Positions 18,755 to 28,864 are shown, numbered from the stretch's first letter. The stretch is DNA of 64,000 bases from Rhizobium binae (GCF_017357225.1 NZ_CP071607.1:310001-374000), one strand, 5' to 3'. Notes: generated by a model not told the origin, from the sequence alone. A program made the numbers and translations.

Positions 18755-19918
18755 TTAACGTGCGAGGGTTAGCCAATCGCCGATCGTTGTCCCAAAACGT
18801 CGCATGGGACGTGTTGCGGGGTTGACCGGGCGCTCGGTTGCTATGGTCTTTCGGACCTCACGCGGGCTGAGCCCGAATTCATGGCTGAACGCGCGGGTGA
18901 AATTGGCGGCAACGTCGAAGCCGGCGGCCTCGGCAATTTCCGAGATCGGCCTGTTGTCGGTCGGGTTGGTAAGATCCGCATAGGCCTGCAGCAATCGACG
19001 TTTGCGAATGTAATTGAAGACGCCCCCGCTCGTTTCGAACAATTGGTAGAGCCGCGTCCGCGAGATGCCCAGCGCACGGCACATCACGTCAGGCGTCAAG
19101 CGATCGGAATGAAGATTGAGGTGAATATAGCGATGCGCCCGCTCCATCAGCCCCATATTGGTCTTCTCCTGCCCGCGATCCGCACTTGCGGACGAGGCAG
19201 CGCATGCAACGACCATGTCGCCGATCGTCCGGATGATCCGCGGCACGTCTTCCACCGTCAGATTGCTGAGGTTCGGTTCCAGGCCGTTGATATAGCTGAC
19301 GAGCAATTCGGCCAGGCTACCGGAGAGGGCGATGTTGTGGGCGTTCTGCAGAAGAGGCGCATCACGGGTCAACAATTCATAGGGCAGAAAGATGAGCACA
19401 GCGACTGAATCGGTCATCCGCCCGCGGTACGGATAACCAAGAGACCTGAAAAATATCTCCCCCGGACCGGTCTCCGTTACATGGCGATTGGCCTCGGTCC
19501 AGGCCCGACCGCTGCGAAACACGCCGACGTTCCAGTGATCGAGTGGGCTCGATCGCAGCATGGCCTGATCGCGAACATAGCTGCATGCCTGCGCACGCTG
19601 TTGGAGGAGGAGGATATCACCGAGATGCCAACCGGTCTGTTCCGCCAGAAAGCCGTCATCCTCTGATTTTCCGTCCGGCAGATGAACATCCACAAGCGGC
19701 GCCATGTGTGATCGCCAGGACTGGAACTGTTCTTTCGGTGGCAGGTCGTGCGTCGAAAATCGCAAGGGCACCAGTGCAGGCGGAACGTCGACCCGACGTT
19801 CTTTCTGCGCGGCAGGTTCCCGTGGCCAGCGCCGCCGCTCCAGGTGGGCCGGCCATTCCTTTCCCGCAGGGGGTTCGTCTCCAGACTCGGCAGCCATCCA
19901 CTCCTCCAGCGCGTGCAT
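18755..19918 (-). CDS. AraC-family transcriptional regulator
   Basis: Regulator of about 387 residues with an N-terminal AraC-binding-type sensor (residues about 50-230) and a C-terminal double helix-turn-helix. The DNA-binding part contains LTPDVMCRALGISRTRLYQL and ISEIAEAAGFDVAANFTRAF. It ends 230 bp after the gra cluster and faces a frame starting at 20149. ATG at 19897 has a close GGAGGAG and could be the real start. It is not clearly tied to the gra genes, which have their own MarR protein. Confidence 0.87.
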   Translation of the reverse strand: MHALEEWMAAESGDEPPAGKEWPAHLERRRWPREPAAQKERRVDVPPALVPLRFSTHDLPPKEQFQSWRSHMAPLVDVHLPDGKSEDDGFLAEQTGWHLGDILLLQQRAQACSYVRDQAMLRSSPLDHWNVGVFRSGRAWTEANRHVTETGPGEIFFRSLGYPYRGRMTDSVAVLIFLPYELLTRDAPLLQNAHNIALSGSLAELLVSYINGLEPNLSNLTVEDVPRIIRTIGDMVVACAASSASADRGQEKTNMGLMERAHRYIHLNLHSDRLTPDVMCRALGISRTRLYQLFETSGGVFNYIRKRRLLQAYADLTNPTDNRPISEIAEAAGFDVAANFTRAFSHEFGLSPREVRKTIATERPVNPATRPMRRFGTTIGDWLTLAR

Positions 19919-20148
19919 AAGCTACTTATCATATTCCTTAACGAGCAGAAATGGACGGGCCGATAATTTTCAGGATGCAGCGATAACGACAATTGCGTCC
20001 TTCTCCTGTATCTAATTAAGCAATGGTTAATTCCGAAGGGCGTTCGGAAATCCAGATCTCACTTGCCGGTGCGATGCAGTTTCAAAGCACTCTCAACGTG
20101 AGGCGACACTTATTCAAAACAAAACAAGCAAGCATGGGAGGATAGGTC

Positions 20149-20319
20149 GTGAACTATCGGGACAACATCCGTGCGCGCTTTGCGCGGGCATCGGATTACG
20201 GCGGCAATTCTTCTCCGCACAACCGTCAGGTGCCAGGAAAAACTCCTATCGCCGGTCGTGCGGGTCTCCCCTGCTCACAATCATGCGAGACGCGCCTGGG
20301 GCCGGATATCGGCAAATAA
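20149..20319 (+). pseudogene. Short frame behind a strong ribosome site, opposite the AraC gene
   Basis: GTG at 20149 follows GGGAGGATAG at a good distance and gives 56 residues (VNYRDNIRARFARASD and on) with no recognisable family. The layout (AraC gene, 230-bp gap, strong ribosome site on the other strand) is that of a regulator and its target. The target seems to have been cut short or lost. It could also be a genuine small protein. Confidence 0.3.
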
Positions 20320-20461
20320 GGGCGTGCAAGGGGTTGCGCGCAGCCGAGGCCATCTGTGTCGATGCGTAATGAGCCCGAGGCTTGCACGCAACCCTTACCC
20401 TATCAACCCATTGACGAATTTTTGCGACGCTGCCCATTTCCGTGGCAGAATGGAGGCTGTG

Positions 20462-20662
20462 ATGACCACTGCGTGTGATGAGAAACAAATCGAACTGAAG
20501 CCGATTTCGAACTGCAGACGAGAGGTCGAAGTCGCGATGGTGGAAATGCTCGTCAGTTTGCAGAAACGGGGATGGTCGGCTGCGGAATTGGCATTGGAGC
20601 TCGCAGACGCCTCCGAAGATCTCGTCATGCTGATCGCCACCAAAAAGCTTCGACCGCATTGA
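20462..20662 (+). CDS. Hypothetical 66-residue protein
   Basis: Small acidic helical protein. ATG at 20462 has GGAGG five bases ahead. The sequence predicts one long helix (RREVEVAMVEMLVSLQKRGW) and a second, WSAAELALELADASEDLVML. I do not recognise the family. The sequence composition looks protein-like and the codon use is like the neighbours. It stands alone. Confidence 0.55.
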   Translation: MTTACDEKQIELKPISNCRREVEVAMVEMLVSLQKRGWSAAELALELADASEDLVMLIATKKLRPH

Positions 20663-21062
20663 TGCATGTCGCCCGGAAGCGTGGGGTGGTTCCGGAATAA
20701 CGACAGCGCATCGCATGAATCAAGTTTCATGCGATGCGCATTAAACCAGATCGCGTGGAATTGTGCTGTTCCTGTCCAAATGAGACGGCAGCGCTGTCAG
20801 GCGCGGCGCAGGATTTCCAGCACCCGATCACCTCAGTCGCCGCGCCGCAGATGGCTTGGCGATATTACCAGCACCGCATCGATATGATGCCACGCCCTCG
20901 TCGGCGGCCGTTGATCCAGAGCCGAAGCGTTTCTGTCGCAGCGTTACGACCATCACTTGCCTATAAATTATATTCCGCTAAATTATGCAAGAATGAGTTG
21001 CATCCGTTTGTACCGGGTCGATAGGGACGAATGGCTGCAAAGCGATACCTTCGGATGCCAAG
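20663..21062. promoter_or_regulatory. 400-bp gap upstream of bgsB
   Basis: No gene is supported here. The last 100 bp hold an AT-rich patch (TATAAATTATATTCCGC near 20962) that is the likeliest bgsBA promoter region. No regulator site was recognised. Confidence 0.3.
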
Positions 21063-22295
21063 ATGATCTGGAACCATCGCATCACGCGCATCATCGTCGG
21101 CCTACTGCTGCTGACACTCGTGACGGTCGTCTCATTGCCGACGATTACCGGCTTTACGAGCCTTGATGGCACGGTCAATGCCCGGTTTGCTGTCGTTAAT
21201 GCCCCAATCGACGGCACGATCGCGGACGAACCCATCAAAGTCGGCATCCCGGTCAAAGCCGGGCAATTGCTCGCAGAAATCAAAAATACGCGCGTCAATC
21301 GCGCCATCCTCGCGTCGCTGGAGGCAGATCGAAACACGGCGCTCGACCGCGTCGCAGCATTGAAAAAGGAACGGGACGAGCTCTCCGCGCTTCGCGAGGA
21401 ATTGTCTGCCAGATTGGAGGTCTACAGGCAGACCACCATTGCCAATCTCGAACGCGAAGTCGAAATCCTCAGAAAAAAAGTCGAGGTGTCGCAAGCTCAG
21501 GATCTGGTCGCGCAGGTCGACCTGGACCGTCGGATGGCACTCGAGTCAAAAGGCATTCTGACGCAGAAGCTGGTCGAGGCCGCACGTGCCGCCGGAGCTG
21601 CGACTGGCGGCGAGGTTGAAATCAGCAACCTGACGGTCGATCAATTGCAGCAAAGGCTCAATGCGGTCCGCCAGGGTATCTTTGTCTTCGGCGACGGACA
21701 GAATGACGTGCCTTATTCGCGGCAGCGCGAAGACGAGGTCGTCGTTCGCATCAACGACTTGAACTCGCGCATAGCGGAAAACGAGACACGAGCCAGCGAA
21801 GTCGAAAAGCAGCTGGTCGAAGAGAAAAATCGCGTCAACAGCCTCGAATCCGCAACCGCTATAGCGCCGTTTGACGGCGTTGTTTGGAGCAGGAGTATCG
21901 TCAGCGGTTCCAACGTCGTGCTGAACAACGAGCTGATGCGCCTGCTCGACTGTCGGGAGCTGTTTGTCGATATCCTTGTTCCCGAAGTCAATTATGACGA
22001 GATCTATCCGGGACTTGTCGCACAGGTGCGCTTGTTCGGCCGCAGCGATGTCTTCAATGGCACGGTCATTTCCGTCAGAGGCAGTTCGGCTTCGCTCGAA
22101 ACCGACTCCTATGCCGCCAGCTTGCCGCCGTCGACACAGCGCAATGCCCGCATTCGGGTTCGCCTCGATCCATCCTTCATGAACGACGACTTTGCGAACT
22201 TCTGCCAGGTGGGGCGCACAGTGCAGGTACGATTTTCCAAACACGGCATCAACGTATCCAACTGGGTCAAAAGCCTGTGGTTCAGTATCTTGTAG
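21063..22295 (+). CDS. bgsB: HlyD-like membrane-fusion protein for mixed-linkage beta-glucan
   Basis: 410-residue periplasmic adaptor: one N-terminal membrane helix (IIVGLLLLTLVTVVSLPTIT), a lipoyl-like half (VNAPIDGTI and AIAPFDGVVWSRSI) around a long coiled coil at about residues 80-275, and a beta-barrel C-terminus. It lies immediately upstream of, and overlaps by 19 bp, a glucan synthase, as bgsB does with bgsA in Sinorhizobium meliloti, where the pair makes a c-di-GMP-activated mixed-linkage beta-glucan. The product is inferred from this arrangement. Confidence 0.82.
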   Translation: MIWNHRITRIIVGLLLLTLVTVVSLPTITGFTSLDGTVNARFAVVNAPIDGTIADEPIKVGIPVKAGQLLAEIKNTRVNRAILASLEADRNTALDRVAALKKERDELSALREELSARLEVYRQTTIANLEREVEILRKKVEVSQAQDLVAQVDLDRRMALESKGILTQKLVEAARAAGAATGGEVEISNLTVDQLQQRLNAVRQGIFVFGDGQNDVPYSRQREDEVVVRINDLNSRIAENETRASEVEKQLVEEKNRVNSLESATAIAPFDGVVWSRSIVSGSNVVLNNELMRLLDCRELFVDILVPEVNYDEIYPGLVAQVRLFGRSDVFNGTVISVRGSSASLETDSYAASLPPSTQRNARIRVRLDPSFMNDDFANFCQVGRTVQVRFSKHGINVSNWVKSLWFSIL

Positions 22296-24271
22296 CGCTG
22301 GTTCCGACCTTTGTCGTTTTGGCCTTCTTCTTCCTGGGGCCATTCAACTGGTCGCGCCGTCACACCTGGACTCGGGCTGTGACCTGCGCCTTTGTCGCGG
22401 CAGTCGCATTGCGATACATGCTCTGGCGCTTGACGGAGACCGTGCTTCCCTTTCCCGATGGCGGTCCGAGTTTCTACTGGGTCTGGATCCTCTTTATCGT
22501 CGAGGTCCTGGCCTGCGTCGAGGTCATCCTTTTTCTGGTATTGATGAGCCGCTATGTCGACCGGAGCGCAGAAGCGGACCGGCTGGCGCGCGTTTTCTTT
22601 GCGCGAGACCAACGTGGATTGCCGACTGTCGATGTTTTCATTCCTACCTATAACGAGCCGCTCGATGTGCTCGAGCGAACCATCATCGGCGCCCGCTCGC
22701 TGGATTATCCTGCCGACAAATTGAATGTGTATGTGCTCGACGATCAACGCCGGGACTGGCTGAAGGCCTATTGCGAAGAGAAGAACGTCATCCACATCAC
22801 GCGCGGCGACAACAGCCACGCCAAAGCAGGCAATATGAACAACGGGCTGAAGGTTAGCTCGGGCGAGTTTATTGCGATCTTCGACGCCGATTTTGTTCCC
22901 TATCGACATTTCCTGCGCCGGACGCTGCCCTTCTTCTGCGATGAAAGCATCGGCATCGTCCAGACGCCTCAACATTTCTTCAATGTCGATCCGGTGCAAT
23001 CGAACCTCGGCCTGGAGAATATCTGGCCGGACGAGCAGCGCCTGTTCTTCGACGAGATCGCGCCCAGCCGAGACGCCTGGGACGTCAGTTTCTGCTGCGG
23101 ATCATGCTCGATTGCTCGCCGCAAGGCCGTCGACGCCATAGGCGGGTTTCCGACGGAGTCGATCACGGAAGACCTGCTGACGACGCTTTCGATGCTCAAC
23201 AAGGGCTACAAGACGCGCTACCTGAACGAGCGCCTGTCGATGGGACTCGCCGCCGAAAACCTGACCGGTTATTTTGTGCAGCGCGAACGGTGGTGTCAGG
23301 GGGGTATTCAAACTCTCTATTTGTATAATGGCCCGCTGCGCGGCCCGGGATTGACGCTTTTTCAACGGATCATGTTCCTGCCGGCGTCATGGCTGGTACA
23401 GTATCTGGTCCGCTTCACGGTATTGCTCGTCCCCATCGTCTATTTCTGGTTCGGCCTTCTCCCGCTCTATTTCACGGATATAGCCGATTATGTCGCGCAT
23501 CAGGTGCCGCTGCTGGCGGCGTATTTTCTGCTCATGCTGTGGATCACGCCGACCCGTTATCTGCCTGTGGTTTCCAGCGCCGTCGGGACCTTTGCGACAT
23601 TCCGCATGTTGCCGACCGTGGTCTCCAGCCTGGTGAGACCATTTGGCAAGCCGTTCAGGGTGACGCCGAAGGGCAGTGGTAACGAGTCCAACCAGTTCGA
23701 CCGCTACAGCTTCACCTGGATCGCAAGCATCGTCGCGGTCACCGTCGTTGGCCTGCTGGTCAACGTCGTGCCGGAGACGTCGCATGTGCAAGGCCAGTTT
23801 TCGCCGGTCGCGGCCTGGTGGTCAGGCATCAACATCGTCGTCCTGCTCATCGCGTCGCTCATCTGCTTTGAGAAACCCCGGCGCCTGTTTCATGCGTTCA
23901 AGCTCGATGAGCCGGCCACCGTCGACGATGTCTCCGGCCAGATCGTCAGTCTGGCACTGGACAAGGCGGTCGTTGCCGTCCCCAACATGGCCCGATTTCA
24001 ATCCAAATCGGTCATGCTGAAGCTTCCCGGCTTCGCCCCGGTCCAAGCCGAACTCGGGCAGGTCACGCAACGACGAAGGAGCGTCAGTCGCAGCGGCGAC
24101 AAGCAAGCCTATTATCTGCATCTGTATTTCGAACTCAGCGGCGCTGCTCGCGACAACATGATTGTCAAACTCTACACCGGCCAATATTCGCGTGATATTC
24201 GCGACATCGACAAGGTTGCCGTCTCTCTTAACCTGTTGTTGCGGTCATTCGGGCGAACGCGCACGCTGTAG
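22277..24271 (+). CDS. bgsA: GT2 beta-glucan synthase (BgsA-like)
   Basis: Inner-membrane processive glycosyltransferase, 664 residues. The catalytic motifs are LDD at 154-156, DAD at 203-205, TED at 297-299 and QRERW at 335-339. Two membrane helices precede the catalytic domain and four or five follow. The C-terminal tail has no canonical PilZ motif but has an arginine-rich segment (TQRRRSVSRSG), consistent with the BgsA C-terminus that binds c-di-GMP. It starts with GTG inside the end of bgsB. Cellulose or curdlan synthase are alternatives, but the bgsB partner favours BgsA. Confidence 0.85.
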   Translation: MVQYLVALVPTFVVLAFFFLGPFNWSRRHTWTRAVTCAFVAAVALRYMLWRLTETVLPFPDGGPSFYWVWILFIVEVLACVEVILFLVLMSRYVDRSAEADRLARVFFARDQRGLPTVDVFIPTYNEPLDVLERTIIGARSLDYPADKLNVYVLDDQRRDWLKAYCEEKNVIHITRGDNSHAKAGNMNNGLKVSSGEFIAIFDADFVPYRHFLRRTLPFFCDESIGIVQTPQHFFNVDPVQSNLGLENIWPDEQRLFFDEIAPSRDAWDVSFCCGSCSIARRKAVDAIGGFPTESITEDLLTTLSMLNKGYKTRYLNERLSMGLAAENLTGYFVQRERWCQGGIQTLYLYNGPLRGPGLTLFQRIMFLPASWLVQYLVRFTVLLVPIVYFWFGLLPLYFTDIADYVAHQVPLLAAYFLLMLWITPTRYLPVVSSAVGTFATFRMLPTVVSSLVRPFGKPFRVTPKGSGNESNQFDRYSFTWIASIVAVTVVGLLVNVVPETSHVQGQFSPVAAWWSGINIVVLLIASLICFEKPRRLFHAFKLDEPATVDDVSGQIVSLALDKAVVAVPNMARFQSKSVMLKLPGFAPVQAELGQVTQRRRSVSRSGDKQAYYLHLYFELSGAARDNMIVKLYTGQYSRDIRDIDKVAVSLNLLLRSFGRTRTL

Positions 24272-24331
24272 CCCGGCCAAGAGACTTGGTCGCGTCGTCG
24301 CGCGGATAAGCGCCAAAATCGGCAACTATCA

Positions 24332-24345
24332 TTGATCGAGCTCAA
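24332..24345. promoter_or_regulatory. FNR/FixK-like box upstream of the CBS/BON remnant and phosphoketolase
   Basis: TTGATCGAGCTCAA, one mismatch from the FixK consensus TTGATCNNGATCAA. It lies about 110 bp before the start of the decayed CBS gene and some 440 bp before the phosphoketolase. Confidence 0.5.
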
Positions 24346-24453
24346 TGCAAAACCTGGCCGGATCTGTCTAGGCTCTTGCAGTTCCTTAGCGTCCAAAAGC
24401 ATCCGAGCTTCGGAGGCTGGCATCGTCTGCAACACGTATAGCCGGGGTTTCGA

Positions 24454-24695
24454 CATGCTCGTTAATGACGTGATGACCACAACGCTCATCACACTGTTGC
24501 CCGATCATAGCGTTCGGCAAGCGGCCAATCTGATGGCCGAGCTCGGACTTATCCGTCACGGTCGCTGACGGGATCGTGCATTTACGGGGCAACGTCGAGA
24601 CGGCCGCCTGCCGCAGGGCGGCAAGAATTGTAGCGGAGGGTGTTCGCGGTGTGCGCGGTGTGGTGGAGCATTTCCCGGAAGCTCCTCTTCAATAG
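24454..24695 (+). pseudogene. CBS-BON domain protein, internally deleted and frameshifted
   Basis: The start MLVNDVMTTTLITLLPDHSVRQAANLM is the classic opening of a CBS-domain protein, then the frame closes at 24567. In the next frame the text goes on as SVTVADGIVHLRGNVETAA and to a stop at 24693, which is the C-terminal BON domain of the same protein type. Roughly a hundred residues in the middle, with the rest of the CBS pair, are missing. The gene was probably a redox or energy sensor in the low-oxygen cluster. Both halves are clearly recognisable. Confidence 0.75.
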
Positions 24696-24781
24696 CCTCG
24701 CGGCATCCACACGAGACTTGATCGACCCGATGACGATCTGCCGAGGAGATTCGTAATCATCATTTTGAATGGGAGACTGAG

Positions 24782-27244
24782 ATGGCCTCACTTGAAACGG
24801 CAGTGATGAAAAGAACGGCCTCGGCAACATCGCAGGCAAAGACACCGCTTCCGGCCGAGGAACTCCGCCTGATGGATGCCTATTGGCGGGCATCGAACTA
24901 TCTGTCGGTCGGGCAGATTTATCTGCTCGACAATCCGCTACTCAAGAAACCTCTTGCCCGCGAGCATATCAAGCCGCGTCTGCTGGGCCATTGGGGAACT
25001 TCACCCGGCCTCAACATGCTCTACGTGCATCTCAATCGGGTGATCAAGCGCGACGATCTCAACATGATCTATGTGATCGGGCCCGGCCACGGCGGTCCTT
25101 CGCTTGTTGCGCACGCCTATCTGGAGGGGACCTACAGCGAATTCTACCCGAATATCGGCCAGGATGAGGAGGGAATCAAAAGGCTGTTCAAGCAATTCAG
25201 CTTTCCCGGCGGTATTCCGAGCCATGTCGCCCCTGAAACTCCGGGGAGTATCCACGAAGGCGGCGAACTTGGTTACGCTCTCAGCCACGCTTATGGCGCG
25301 GCTTTCGACAATCCCGACCTGATCGTCGCCTGTGTCGTCGGGGACGGGGAAGCCGAGACAGGTCCTCTTGCAACGGGATGGCACGGCAACAAGTTTCTCA
25401 ATCCTGCCCGTGACGGCTGCGTTTTGCCGATCCTGCATCTCAATGGCTACAAGATTGCCAATCCCTGCTTCCTTGCCCGTATACCCAGGGAGGAATTGGC
25501 AAAGTTCTTTGAGGGCATGGGATATGCTCCCCTCTTCGTGGAAGGCCATGAGCCAGATCAGGTGCAGCAGCAGCTTGCCGCAGCCTTGGACACCGCCGTT
25601 GCGACAATCAAGACGATCTGGGCGGACGCGCGGAGCAACGGGAAGGTTCGCCGTCCAGCCTGGCCGATGATTGTCTTCCGCACTCCGAAGGGTTGGACCT
25701 GCCCCTCCGAAATCGACGGTAAGAAATGCGAAGACTACTGGCGCTCGCATCAGGTCCCGATGGGCGACATGGATAAGCCCGAGCATATCAAGGTGCTTCA
25801 ACGCTGGATGAAGTCCTACAGGCCCGAAGAACTCTTCGACGGTGAAGGGAAATTGCGGGCCGAACTGGCCTCGTTGGCGCCGGCGGGACATCGCCGGATG
25901 AGCGACAATCCGCACGCAAATGGCGGGCTGTTGCTGCGCGATCTGAAGATGCCGGATTTCCGCAGTTATGCCGTCGCAGTGCCGAAACCCGGATCGGTCA
26001 CCGTAGAATCCGCCCGTGTCATGGGCAAATTCCTGCGCGATGTGATGAAGCTGAACCTCAACAGCAAGAATTTTCGCCTGTTCAGCCCCGACGAGAACAA
26101 TTCCAACCGTTGGCAGGACGTGCTGGAGGTCACCGATCGCTGCTACATGGCCGAGATCTACTCCGAAGACGATCATCTTTCGCCGGATGGGCGGGTGATG
26201 GAAGTCCTGAGCGAACATCAATGCCAGGGTTGGCTCGAAGGTTATTTGTTGACGGGACGACACGGTTTCTTTTCTTGTTACGAGGCCTTCATCCACATCA
26301 TCGACTCGATGTTCAATCAGCACGCCAAATGGTTGAAGGTCTGCAACCACATCCCATGGCGAAGGCCGATCGCCTCGCTCAACTACTTCCTGAGCTCACA
26401 CGTCTGGAGACAGGACCACAATGGGTTTTCCCATCAGGATCCAGGCTTCATAGACCATGTGATCAACAAGAAGGCCGAGGTTATCCGGGTCTATCTGCCG
26501 CCGGACGCCAATACGCTTCTGTCGGTTACCGATCACTGCCTGCGCAGCCGAAACTATGTGAACGTTGTGGTCGCAGGCAAGCAGCCCGCACCGCAATGGC
26601 TCACGATGGATGAAGCGATCAAGCACTGCGCCGAGGGTCTCGGCATCTGGGAATGGGCGAGCAATGATCGCGACTCGGACCCGGATGTGGTCATGGCCTG
26701 CTGCGGCGACGTGCCAACATTGGAGACGCTTGCCGCCGTCCAACTGATCCGCGAGCACCTTCCCGAGTTGAAGGTGCGTGTCATCAATGTCGTCAATCTG
26801 ATGAAGCTGCAGCCGAAGAGCGAACATCCTCACGGGCTTTCGGATCCCGACTTCGATGCGCTCTTCACCAAGGACAAGCCGGTCATCTTCGCATTCCACG
26901 GGTATCCCTGGCTAATCCACCGCCTTACCTATCGGCGAACAAACCATAAGAACCTGCATGTGCGGGGCTACAAGGAAGAGGGAACGACCACGACGCCATT
27001 CGACATGGTCGTTCTGAACCAGCTCGATCGCTTTCATCTTGTCGAGGATGTCATCGACCGCCTGCCGCAGCTCGGGGCGCGCGCGGCCTATTTCAAGCAG
27101 GCAATTCGCGCCAAGCTGATCGAACACCGGCAATATATCGAGGCGCACGGCGATGACATGCCGCAGATCAGCGGCTGGACATGGGGTGTCAAGAGCACGG
27201 AAAAGGCCAAGGCGGCGACGTCCACAGAGGGAGACAATACCTAG
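24782..27244 (+). CDS. xfp: Xylulose-5-phosphate/fructose-6-phosphate phosphoketolase
   Basis: Thiamine-diphosphate enzyme, 820 residues, that splits xylulose 5-phosphate (or fructose 6-phosphate) into acetyl phosphate and a smaller sugar phosphate. Family features are [17 protein letters not shown], the [20 protein letters not shown] segment, and the TPP motif [20 protein letters not shown]. Length is normal. It is 540 bp from bgsA and sits first in a set of central-carbon genes with FNR-like boxes. The pathway gives acetyl phosphate and ATP without oxygen, which suits a low-oxygen role. Confidence 0.95.
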   Translation: MASLETAVMKRTASATSQAKTPLPAEELRLMDAYWRASNYLSVGQIYLLDNPLLKKPLAREHIKPRLLGHWGTSPGLNMLYVHLNRVIKRDDLNMIYVIGPGHGGPSLVAHAYLEGTYSEFYPNIGQDEEGIKRLFKQFSFPGGIPSHVAPETPGSIHEGGELGYALSHAYGAAFDNPDLIVACVVGDGEAETGPLATGWHGNKFLNPARDGCVLPILHLNGYKIANPCFLARIPREELAKFFEGMGYAPLFVEGHEPDQVQQQLAAALDTAVATIKTIWADARSNGKVRRPAWPMIVFRTPKGWTCPSEIDGKKCEDYWRSHQVPMGDMDKPEHIKVLQRWMKSYRPEELFDGEGKLRAELASLAPAGHRRMSDNPHANGGLLLRDLKMPDFRSYAVAVPKPGSVTVESARVMGKFLRDVMKLNLNSKNFRLFSPDENNSNRWQDVLEVTDRCYMAEIYSEDDHLSPDGRVMEVLSEHQCQGWLEGYLLTGRHGFFSCYEAFIHIIDSMFNQHAKWLKVCNHIPWRRPIASLNYFLSSHVWRQDHNGFSHQDPGFIDHVINKKAEVIRVYLPPDANTLLSVTDHCLRSRNYVNVVVAGKQPAPQWLTMDEAIKHCAEGLGIWEWASNDRDSDPDVVMACCGDVPTLETLAAVQLIREHLPELKVRVINVVNLMKLQPKSEHPHGLSDPDFDALFTKDKPVIFAFHGYPWLIHRLTYRRTNHKNLHVRGYKEEGTTTTPFDMVVLNQLDRFHLVEDVIDRLPQLGARAAYFKQAIRAKLIEHRQYIEAHGDDMPQISGWTWGVKSTEKAKAATSTEGDNT

Positions 27245-27307
27245 GCGAGACATTGCGCGCAAACGATCGTGGCCGCGGGCAAGCGGCCATGGCCGACTCC
27301 GGATCCT

Positions 27308-27412
27308 AGAGCATGATTCCGAAAGGTGTGAGCGGTTTTCGGGCGACATCATGCTCTAACTCTTTAATTCGGAACAGTATTTAGGCCGACCGGGCCCAAA
27401 TGCTGTTCCAGC
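27308..27412. repeat. RIME-type palindromic repeat, copy 1
   Basis: Composite of two hairpins: AGAGCATGAT with ATCATGCTCT (10-bp arms), holding an inner CCGAAA/TTTCGG stem, then GGAACAG with CTGTTCC. The same modules recur at 28803 and 40820. It matches the rhizobial intergenic mosaic element in form. It lies between xfp and the next gene. Confidence 0.75.
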
Positions 27413-27443
27413 GAAACCACCTGATCTCCTCGGTTACCACATC

Positions 27444-28763
27444 ATGTCGGAGCTACTGTCCACCGATCCCGAACTGAACCGAATGCCAACGGATGAAGAT
27501 CTCGGTCGTCTTCAGTTCACGACACTGCTCTATTATCTGCAATGCACCAATCCGGATAACGGATTGGTGCGCGACAAGACGCAGCCAAGCGCCCCGGCCA
27601 GCATCGCGGCCGTGGGCATGGCGCTTGCCACCATTCCTGTCATCGTCGAGCGCGGCGTCGTCATTCGCGAGTTCGCCGCCAAGATCACCCGACGACGGCT
27701 GGAATTTCTGATGTCCTGCCATCAGGGACCGGAACCGGACGCGTCCGGCTACAAGGGCTTCTTCTACCATTTCCTGGATATCGAAACGGGACGACGGGTC
27801 TGGGAATGCGAGCTGTCAACGATCGACTCAGCCTTCCTCTTCGCCGGCGCCTTGACCGTTGCGGCCTATTTCGATGCAGACACCGATGACGAAGCGAAGA
27901 TCCGGAGACTTGCAAGATCGCTCTACGAGCGCGTGGACTGGAATTGGGCGCGCAACAACGGCGCGACGCTTACGCATGGCTGGCGGCCGGAGAACGGCTT
28001 CATTCCTTATCGCTGGCGCGGCTATGACGAAGGTTTGCTTCTCTACATTCTTGGGCTTGGCTCGCCGACCCACCCCCTGCCGCCTGAAAGCTTTACGGCC
28101 TATACGGAGAGTTACGAATGGCGGAACATCTTCGGTCGCGAACTCCTCTATTCCGGTCCGCTCTTTACCCATCAGCTTTCGCACATGTGGATCGATTTTC
28201 GCGAAATTCGCGACGTCTTCATGCGCGAGCACAATAGCGACTATTTCCAGAACAGCCGACACGCCACATTCGTCCAACAAGAATATGCCATCCGCAACCC
28301 ATTGGACTTTAAAGGTTACGGTGAACACTGCTGGGGGTTCACGGCAAGCGACGGACCAGGTTGGACGAAGCGAACGGTAGATGGGATCGACAGGGAGTTC
28401 TATGATTACGTCGCGCGCGGGGCGCCCTTCGGGCCGGATGACGGGACGGTATCTCCCTGGGTTGTGGTCGCGTCGCTGCCGTTCGCGCCGGAGATTGTGA
28501 TCCCGACGGTGCGAAACTTTGCTCGTATGAACCTTGGCATGACGCGGCTTTATGGTTTCAAGCCGTCATTCAATCAAACATATGCCACTGAAGGCAAGGA
28601 CCACGACTGGTGGGTCAGCCCCTACCATTTCGGGATCGACCAGGGCCCGGTCGTCCTGATGATCGAGAACTACCGAACCGGCCTGTTGTGGAACATCATG
28701 CGTCGGTGCGAACCGGTGGTTGTCGGATTAAAACGAGCGGGGTTTTCCGGTGGCTGGCTATGA
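27444..28763 (+). CDS. Glucoamylase-like / GH144-type glycoside hydrolase, cytoplasmic
   Basis: 439-residue (alpha/alpha)6-barrel protein of the putative glucoamylase family (PF10091), which contains endo-beta-1,2-glucanases (GH144). Visible conserved pieces include GFFYHFLDIETGRRVW near residue 105, STIDSAFLFAGAL and ENGFIPYRWRGYDEGLLLYILGLGSPTHPL. No signal peptide is seen, unusual for a polysaccharidase and suggesting a cytoplasmic substrate such as a cyclic or linear beta-1,2-glucan. The start is uncertain (no clear ribosome site; a later ATG at residue 14). It follows phosphoketolase. Confidence 0.8.
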   Translation: MSELLSTDPELNRMPTDEDLGRLQFTTLLYYLQCTNPDNGLVRDKTQPSAPASIAAVGMALATIPVIVERGVVIREFAAKITRRRLEFLMSCHQGPEPDASGYKGFFYHFLDIETGRRVWECELSTIDSAFLFAGALTVAAYFDADTDDEAKIRRLARSLYERVDWNWARNNGATLTHGWRPENGFIPYRWRGYDEGLLLYILGLGSPTHPLPPESFTAYTESYEWRNIFGRELLYSGPLFTHQLSHMWIDFREIRDVFMREHNSDYFQNSRHATFVQQEYAIRNPLDFKGYGEHCWGFTASDGPGWTKRTVDGIDREFYDYVARGAPFGPDDGTVSPWVVVASLPFAPEIVIPTVRNFARMNLGMTRLYGFKPSFNQTYATEGKDHDWWVSPYHFGIDQGPVVLMIENYRTGLLWNIMRRCEPVVVGLKRAGFSGGWL

Positions 28764-28802
28764 CCGGTTTCGAAAGCTCGCCTTGCCCATGAAACGCCTG
28801 TT

Positions 28803-28864
28803 CTAAATTAAAGAGTCAGAGCATGATGTCGTCCGAAAACCGCTCGCACTTTTGGCATCATGCT
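28803..28864. repeat. RIME-type palindromic repeat, copy 2
   Basis: Same first module as copy 1 but in inverted orientation (AGAGCATGAT at 28818 pairs with ATCATGCT). It lies between two convergent genes and touches the stop codon of the ABC protein. Confidence 0.7.
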
